A stretch of 10,124 bases of DNA from Nitrospiria bacterium. GTDB lineage: Bacteria > Nitrospirota > Nitrospiria > Nitrospirales > UBA8639. This document shows positions 6,175 to 10,124 of the stretch, one piece after another. The stretch lies in the NCBI GenBank assembly GCA_030430725.1, contig JAUIKP010000079.1, positions 1 to 10,124 of the forward strand, read 5' to 3'. The number at the start of each line of letters is the position of its first letter. Positions within the stretch are counted from its first letter, which is position 1. Under the pieces are notes generated by a model, which was not told the origin of the DNA, did no database searches, and saw only the letters and a list, made by a program, of their open reading frames with translations. A program made the position numbers and the translations under genes.

Positions 6175-7980
6175 TTAGAATTCTTCAAAAAAATCGTCCG
6201 CGGGTTTTTTATGCCCGTTGGATCCCGAACTCCCAACACCCACAGCAACCTCTTTTCTATTGGGAGAATGCTTTCCCTGAGATGTACCAATAATTGACGA
6301 GACTGCACGAGGATATTGAGACCCCATTCCGCTGGTCGATTGAGCGTGAACAGAAGAGCGGGTTTTTATGACCTCCGAACGTTGAGTCCCGGACTCAATC
6401 TGAACCTTAAAAAATTCAACCTGCCGTAACAGATCCTCAGCTTGTTGCGCCATCGACTGGGATGCCGAAGTCGCCTGTTCCACCAAGGCTGCATTTTGCT
6501 GTGTGCCTTGATCCATTTGCATCACAGCCTTGTTTACCTGATCAATCCCAGCCGCCTGCTCCTGGGAGGCCGCACTGATTTCTGAAATGATATCGGTCAC
6601 TCGTTTAACCGAATTCACAATCTCGGCCAACGTCTGACCCGATCGATTCACTAGCTCACTGCCCCCGCCAACTTTTTGCACCGATTCGTTGATCAGTGTC
6701 TTAATCTCTTTGGCCGCCGTAGCTGAACGTTGCGCCAGATTCCGCACTTCCGAGGCCACTACGGCAAACCCTCGTCCCTGCTCGCCCGCCCGGGCCGCTT
6801 CCACGGCGGCATTCAACGCGAGGAGATTCGTTTGAAATGCAATTTCATCGATCACATTAATAATATCCGCAATCTTCTTGCTACTCTTATTAATCTCATC
6901 CATGGCTTCTACCGCCTTGTCCGTTACCGCCCCACCCTTCTCCGCTACTTCCCGGGCGGCCACCGCCAATTGGTTTGCCTGTTTGGCATTATCCGCATTC
7001 TGTTTAATTGTGGAGGTCATTTCTTCCATGGATGCACTGGTTTCTTCTAAAGCTCCTGCTTGCGCCGAAGTTCGCCCCGCCAGATCCGAAGTTCCAGCAT
7101 TAATTTCGGAAGTCCCGGTCGTAATTCCGGACACAGCTGTTTTCACTGACGCAATGACTTCACTCACCCGGTCAAACATCATATTAAACGATTCACTGGT
7201 TCGGCCGATTTCGTCCTGACTATTGACGCTGGCCCGACCGGTGAGATCACCTTCCTTAGCCCGCACGGCCATAGACTCCAGACTCTTCATCGGCTTGACC
7301 ACCAACTTCGCAATCATCAGATACAACAGGCCCATCATCAAGACACCCACGGTAAGAATCCCCATGTACATATTATTGAGATTTCCTTGTAATTGTGCTG
7401 CGGGACCATCCATGGGAATCTGTACTGATACCGCTCCTAACATATCCCCGATTTTTTTGCCCTCATGACAGCCGATACAGGCTTGAGCGGTCGCCAGATC
7501 CGGGGTCGCACGACGGAACATCATTTTCCCATTCACAGTATCGTTTTTAGTATATTCTTTTTGGCCGCTAGCGAGGGCAGCAAGGGCTTCTTTCTCAAAG
7601 GAATCTTGCGGAGCATTTTTGGGATTCAAGGGCGTGAGACTCACGATTCTGGCATTAAAGACGCCATCCTCAGCTAGAAGTTCAGAAGTTTCACGAGCAA
7701 ATGTGGCTGGAAAGGGAATGGTATCCGGTGCACTATGATCCACGCCGGTATTCATCCCAGCCGCCTTGGCTTTCACGACAAACTCTTTAGTCACATAGGC
7801 ACGAGTGACCTCTATTTGTTTTTGAACAATATACGCCTGATCGGATAAGACCCGTTCAAGATCCGAATGCAACTGCTGACCGAGCAAATAGGCTCCCGCA
7901 GCCAGCAAACCCGAGAAGACCACCATAATAGTCATCACCACTTTTGGACCAATGCCCATTGAATTCCAGACTTTCCCCAT
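6175..7980 (-). CDS. Methyl-accepting chemotaxis protein with periplasmic DUF3365 c-type heme sensor
   Basis: A 601-residue inner-membrane chemoreceptor. Domain order: TM1 (about 12-34); periplasmic DUF3365 sensor (about 36-195) with PFPATF (89-94), [16 protein letters not shown] and the heme motif ACIGCH (Cys168, Cys171, His172); TM2 (about 205-228); HAMP (about 226-280); and a cytoplasmic signalling domain (about 290-525) with the conserved hairpin tip [29 protein letters not shown] segment at 378-402. Methylation-type sites are E312/E313, E319/E320 and E501/Q502. A flexible tail (526-595) leads to the terminal FFEEF, fitting the CheR/CheB-docking pentapeptide. The ATG at 7980 has AGGAGG just upstream. 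It follows the other MCP by 39 bp and is probably cotranscribed. The covalent heme implies sensing of redox state, oxygen, NO or a similar ligand; which one cannot be told. The fused heme receptor recalls Geobacter MCPs with periplasmic c-heme sensors, although those are described as PAS-type. Confidence 0.95.
   Translation of the reverse strand: MGKVWNSMGIGPKVVMTIMVVFSGLLAAGAYLLGQQLHSDLERVLSDQAYIVQKQIEVTRAYVTKEFVVKAKAAGMNTGVDHSAPDTIPFPATFARETSELLAEDGVFNARIVSLTPLNPKNAPQDSFEKEALAALASGQKEYTKNDTVNGKMMFRRATPDLATAQACIGCHEGKKIGDMLGAVSVQIPMDGPAAQLQGNLNNMYMGILTVGVLMMGLLYLMIAKLVVKPMKSLESMAVRAKEGDLTGRASVNSQDEIGRTSESFNMMFDRVSEVIASVKTAVSGITTGTSEINAGTSDLAGRTSAQAGALEETSASMEEMTSTIKQNADNAKQANQLAVAAREVAEKGGAVTDKAVEAMDEINKSSKKIADIINVIDEIAFQTNLLALNAAVEAARAGEQGRGFAVVASEVRNLAQRSATAAKEIKTLINESVQKVGGGSELVNRSGQTLAEIVNSVKRVTDIISEISAASQEQAAGIDQVNKAVMQMDQGTQQNAALVEQATSASQSMAQQAEDLLRQVEFFKVQIESGTQRSEVIKTRSSVHAQSTSGMGSQYPRAVSSIIGTSQGKHSPNRKEVAVGVGSSGSNGHKKPADDFFEEF
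6406..7074 (-). repeat. Duplicated MCP signalling-domain segment, copy in the heme MCP
   Basis: This 669-bp coding segment (residues 303-525) is a direct repeat of 8245-8913 in the neighbouring MCP. By eye the encoded 223 residues differ at about 12 positions, while the DNA shows many synonymous third-base changes. The shared ancestry is clear; the silent divergence says it is not a recent duplication. Confidence 0.85.
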
Positions 7981-8019
7981 GAGACCTCCTAATCCTTGTT
8001 AAATGATCAAACTGATTTG

Positions 8020-10124
8020 CTAGAATTCTTCAAAAAAATCATCCTCACGTTGACGGCGATCATGGCCATTCGTACTGCCCAACCCAACAGGTTGAGACTT
8101 AGCTGGTGATTTTGGAAGAGAGATAGCCTTCTCCGAATCTTCAGTCCTACCCATAGCAGAAGACTTTTTGCCCTGTGTTATCGCAGACGTGTCTCCAGGT
8201 CCTCGTTGCATACCTGAAAACTGTCGGTGTTTTGTCTCTTCTAACTTAAAAAACGCGACTTGCTTCAACAGTTCCGCTGCCTGCTGCTTCATGGACTGGG
8301 ACGCCGACGTGGCTTCTTCCACCAAGGCCGCATTCTGCTGCGTGCCCTGATCCATCTGCATCACCGCCTTATTCACCTGATCGATTCCAGCCGCCTGTTC
8401 CTGGGAGGCCGCACTGATTTCCGAAATAATATCCGTCACCCGTTTGACCGAGTTCACAATCTCGCCCAGCGTCTGGCCCGAGCGATTCACTAACTCACTG
8501 CCGTCACCTACCTTTTGCACCGATTCGTTGATGAGGGCCTTGATCTCCTTGGCAGCCGACGCCGAACGTTGCGCCAGATTCCGTACTTCCGAAGCCACCA
8601 CCGCAAAACCCCGGCCTTGTTCACCTGCCCGCGCTGCTTCCACCGCCGCGTTGAGTGCTAAAAGATTAGTCTGGAATGCGATTTCGTCGATCACATTGAT
8701 AATATCCGCGATCTTCTTGCTGCTCTTATTAATTTCATCCATGGCGACCACGGCTTTGTCCGTCACCGCCCCACCCTTCTCCGCCACTTCCCGGGCAGCG
8801 ACGGCTAATTGATTGGCCTGCTTAGCGTTATCCGCATTTTGCTTAATGGTGGACGTCATCTCTTCCATGGACGCGCTGGTTTCCTGCAAAGCGCCCGCCT
8901 GGGCCGAGGTGCGTTGAGAAAGATCTTCATTGCCCTGAGTGATTTCACCAGACGCGGAGGAGACATGTTCCGCCGCTTGGCGGACTTCAGACACGACCTT
9001 CACCAAATTCTCCAACATAGCATTCATCGCCTTACCCATACTTCCTAATTCATCATTGGATGTCACGGTGACCCGCCGACTCAAATCTCCGTCAGCCGCC
9101 CGTTGGGCCACCTCGCTGATGTGAACAAGATTCTTTGCCCCACGACGCCCAACCCACAATCCGACAACCAAAATCAGAACCAGACATATAATGGCGGTCA
9201 TGGTTAAATTTCGATTGAAGGCAATGGCCGCAGCAGTCGCTTCGGCTTTAGGAACTCTGACCAGAACTGACCAATTCATCCCCGGATAGCCCAAAGCGCC
9301 TTTCAGATGGGTATATCCAACCATTTGCCAGATGTTCTTCCCATCATGGAAAGCCAATTGATATCCTGTATTCCCGGCAACAGCCAATTTTGCGCTTTCT
9401 ACCCCGGTTTCGGCGAGATTAAGTGTAAATAGGGTTTTTTCAAAATCATGAGTCATGTCTTTTGTGCCTTGCTTGGAAGGATCGTAATCCACCAGAACCT
9501 GCCCCTTTTCGCCGAGCAGAGAAATTTCCGACCCTGGCCATCCGGCCCCCTTAAGCTCCTGATACGCGGTTTGCACAATTTCTTCTACCAGAGAAAACTT
9601 GACCCGATTACTCCAATACCCGATTAAATCACCATCCACATACACCGGAGCAGAAAAACCCAAAGTTAACCCGTCATCTCCCGAATACACCGACTTCACA
9701 TCTTCATCGACATGGACGTCTTCAATGTAGGTCCCGGTCGCCGTATCATTACCGGGAGCCGTAAAAGGTTGTCTCGTGGTAAATGCTTTAGCTTCCACCG
9801 CCTTAAACCACGGAGCGTCCGTATATTTTTTGGAATAAATTGCCGTGGTGTCGATCGGATTCCCTTTCGCATCCTTGGAGTTCACGGCCATGACATCTCC
9901 AACCGGGTCTACCAATATTGTCAAATAATAAATACCGGAAGTCGCAACATATTGGTTCATGGCACTTGCTATGGCGTTATTCTCCTTGCTGTACCAATGA
10001 TAGCGTTCACCCACGATCCTATTAAGACCAAAGGACTGAGGATCCCCATACCGTTCGAACAAATTCCGGTCGATTTTATCTCCAATAGTCTCCGCCACGG
10101 CCTGCACACGCAGACCGGCGGCTG
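8020..10124 (-). CDS. Methyl-accepting chemotaxis protein with double-CACHE sensor (5' end cut by window edge)
   Basis: An inner-membrane chemoreceptor; the frame stays open to the window edge, so the true start, TM1 and the first sensor residues are missing. Numbering from the GTG codon at 10107 (not the start): a dCACHE-type periplasmic region (to about 290) with a membrane-distal module ([13 protein letters not shown] near 64-76, APWFKAV 98-104, [16 protein letters not shown] 150-165) and a proximal module ([14 protein letters not shown] 195-208, [17 protein letters not shown] to about 287); TM2 (about 301-320); HAMP (about 318-372); signalling domain (about 385-621); a low-complexity tail; and terminal FFEEF. 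Methylation-type sites include Q408/E409, E415/E416 and E597/E598. The canonical amino-acid-binding pattern of dCACHE receptors (Arg two residues before Trp) is not seen, since the segment reads YTDAPWF, so the ligand is unknown. It probably forms one operon with the heme MCP, 39 bp downstream. Confidence 0.95.
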   Translation of the reverse strand, partial: AAGLRVQAVAETIGDKIDRNLFERYGDPQSFGLNRIVGERYHWYSKENNAIASAMNQYVATSGIYYLTILVDPVGDVMAVNSKDAKGNPIDTTAIYSKKYTDAPWFKAVEAKAFTTRQPFTAPGNDTATGTYIEDVHVDEDVKSVYSGDDGLTLGFSAPVYVDGDLIGYWSNRVKFSLVEEIVQTAYQELKGAGWPGSEISLLGEKGQVLVDYDPSKQGTKDMTHDFEKTLFTLNLAETGVESAKLAVAGNTGYQLAFHDGKNIWQMVGYTHLKGALGYPGMNWSVLVRVPKAEATAAAIAFNRNLTMTAIICLVLILVVGLWVGRRGAKNLVHISEVAQRAADGDLSRRVTVTSNDELGSMGKAMNAMLENLVKVVSEVRQAAEHVSSASGEITQGNEDLSQRTSAQAGALQETSASMEEMTSTIKQNADNAKQANQLAVAAREVAEKGGAVTDKAVVAMDEINKSSKKIADIINVIDEIAFQTNLLALNAAVEAARAGEQGRGFAVVASEVRNLAQRSASAAKEIKALINESVQKVGDGSELVNRSGQTLGEIVNSVKRVTDIISEISAASQEQAAGIDQVNKAVMQMDQGTQQNAALVEEATSASQSMKQQAAELLKQVAFFKLEETKHRQFSGMQRGPGDTSAITQGKKSSAMGRTEDSEKAISLPKSPAKSQPVGLGSTNGHDRRQREDDFFEEF
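8245..8913 (-). repeat. Duplicated MCP signalling-domain segment, copy in the dCACHE MCP
   Basis: This is the partner of 6406-7074, in the same orientation with no gap or insertion in the alignment by eye. Near-identical signalling domains joined to unrelated sensors show that the two receptors arose by sensor swapping or domain-wise duplication. As long direct repeats they are also a possible site for recombination. Confidence 0.85.

Noticed and set aside
6730..7468. Plus-strand open frames antisense to the MCP genes
   Set aside because: They mirror well-supported receptor coding sequence and have no independent coding evidence.

Overview
The window carries part of a chemotaxis gene cluster, with every convincing gene on the minus strand (transcription runs from high to low coordinates). 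In transcription order it holds: a double-CACHE methyl-accepting chemotaxis protein (MCP) cut by the right edge (8020-10124); a second MCP whose periplasmic sensor is a c-type heme DUF3365 (Tll0287-like) domain (6175-7980); a small exported protein made of the same DUF3365 heme domain (5280-5819); then cheR (3537-4373), cheD (2858-3466), cheB (1473-2540) and a stand-alone STAS-domain protein (82-429). Base composition looks close to 50% GC by eye.

Layout: the two MCP genes are 39 bp apart and are probably cotranscribed, ending at a perfect 14-bp hairpin. The heme-protein gene has its own sigma70-type promoter and a good intrinsic terminator, so it is a separate unit. cheR and cheD are 70 bp apart. 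cheD and cheB are separated by 317 bp, and cheB and the STAS gene by about 1.04 kb. I find no convincing gene in 430-1472, 2541-2857 or 4374-5210. Two sites resembling the flagellar/chemotaxis sigma28 (FliA) promoter lie on the minus strand, one upstream of the STAS gene and one at the start of the long stretch leading to cheR.

How it fits together: CheR adds and CheB removes methyl groups on MCP glutamates, and CheB and CheD deamidate MCP glutamines. Both MCPs end in FFEEF, which fits the CheR/CheB-docking pentapeptide, and each has one genetically encoded glutamine at a different methylation site. The adaptation enzymes therefore plausibly act on these two receptors. The heme MCP and the free periplasmic heme protein share a sensor fold, which suggests redox, oxygen or small-ligand taxis. 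CheA, CheW and CheY are not in the window and must lie elsewhere.

Organism: a Gram-negative-type, motile bacterium with periplasmic c-type cytochrome maturation. The combination of DUF3365 proteins and this receptor style makes me think of Nitrospirota (Nitrospira-like) or a proteobacterium, but this is a weak inference and nothing here fixes the taxonomy.
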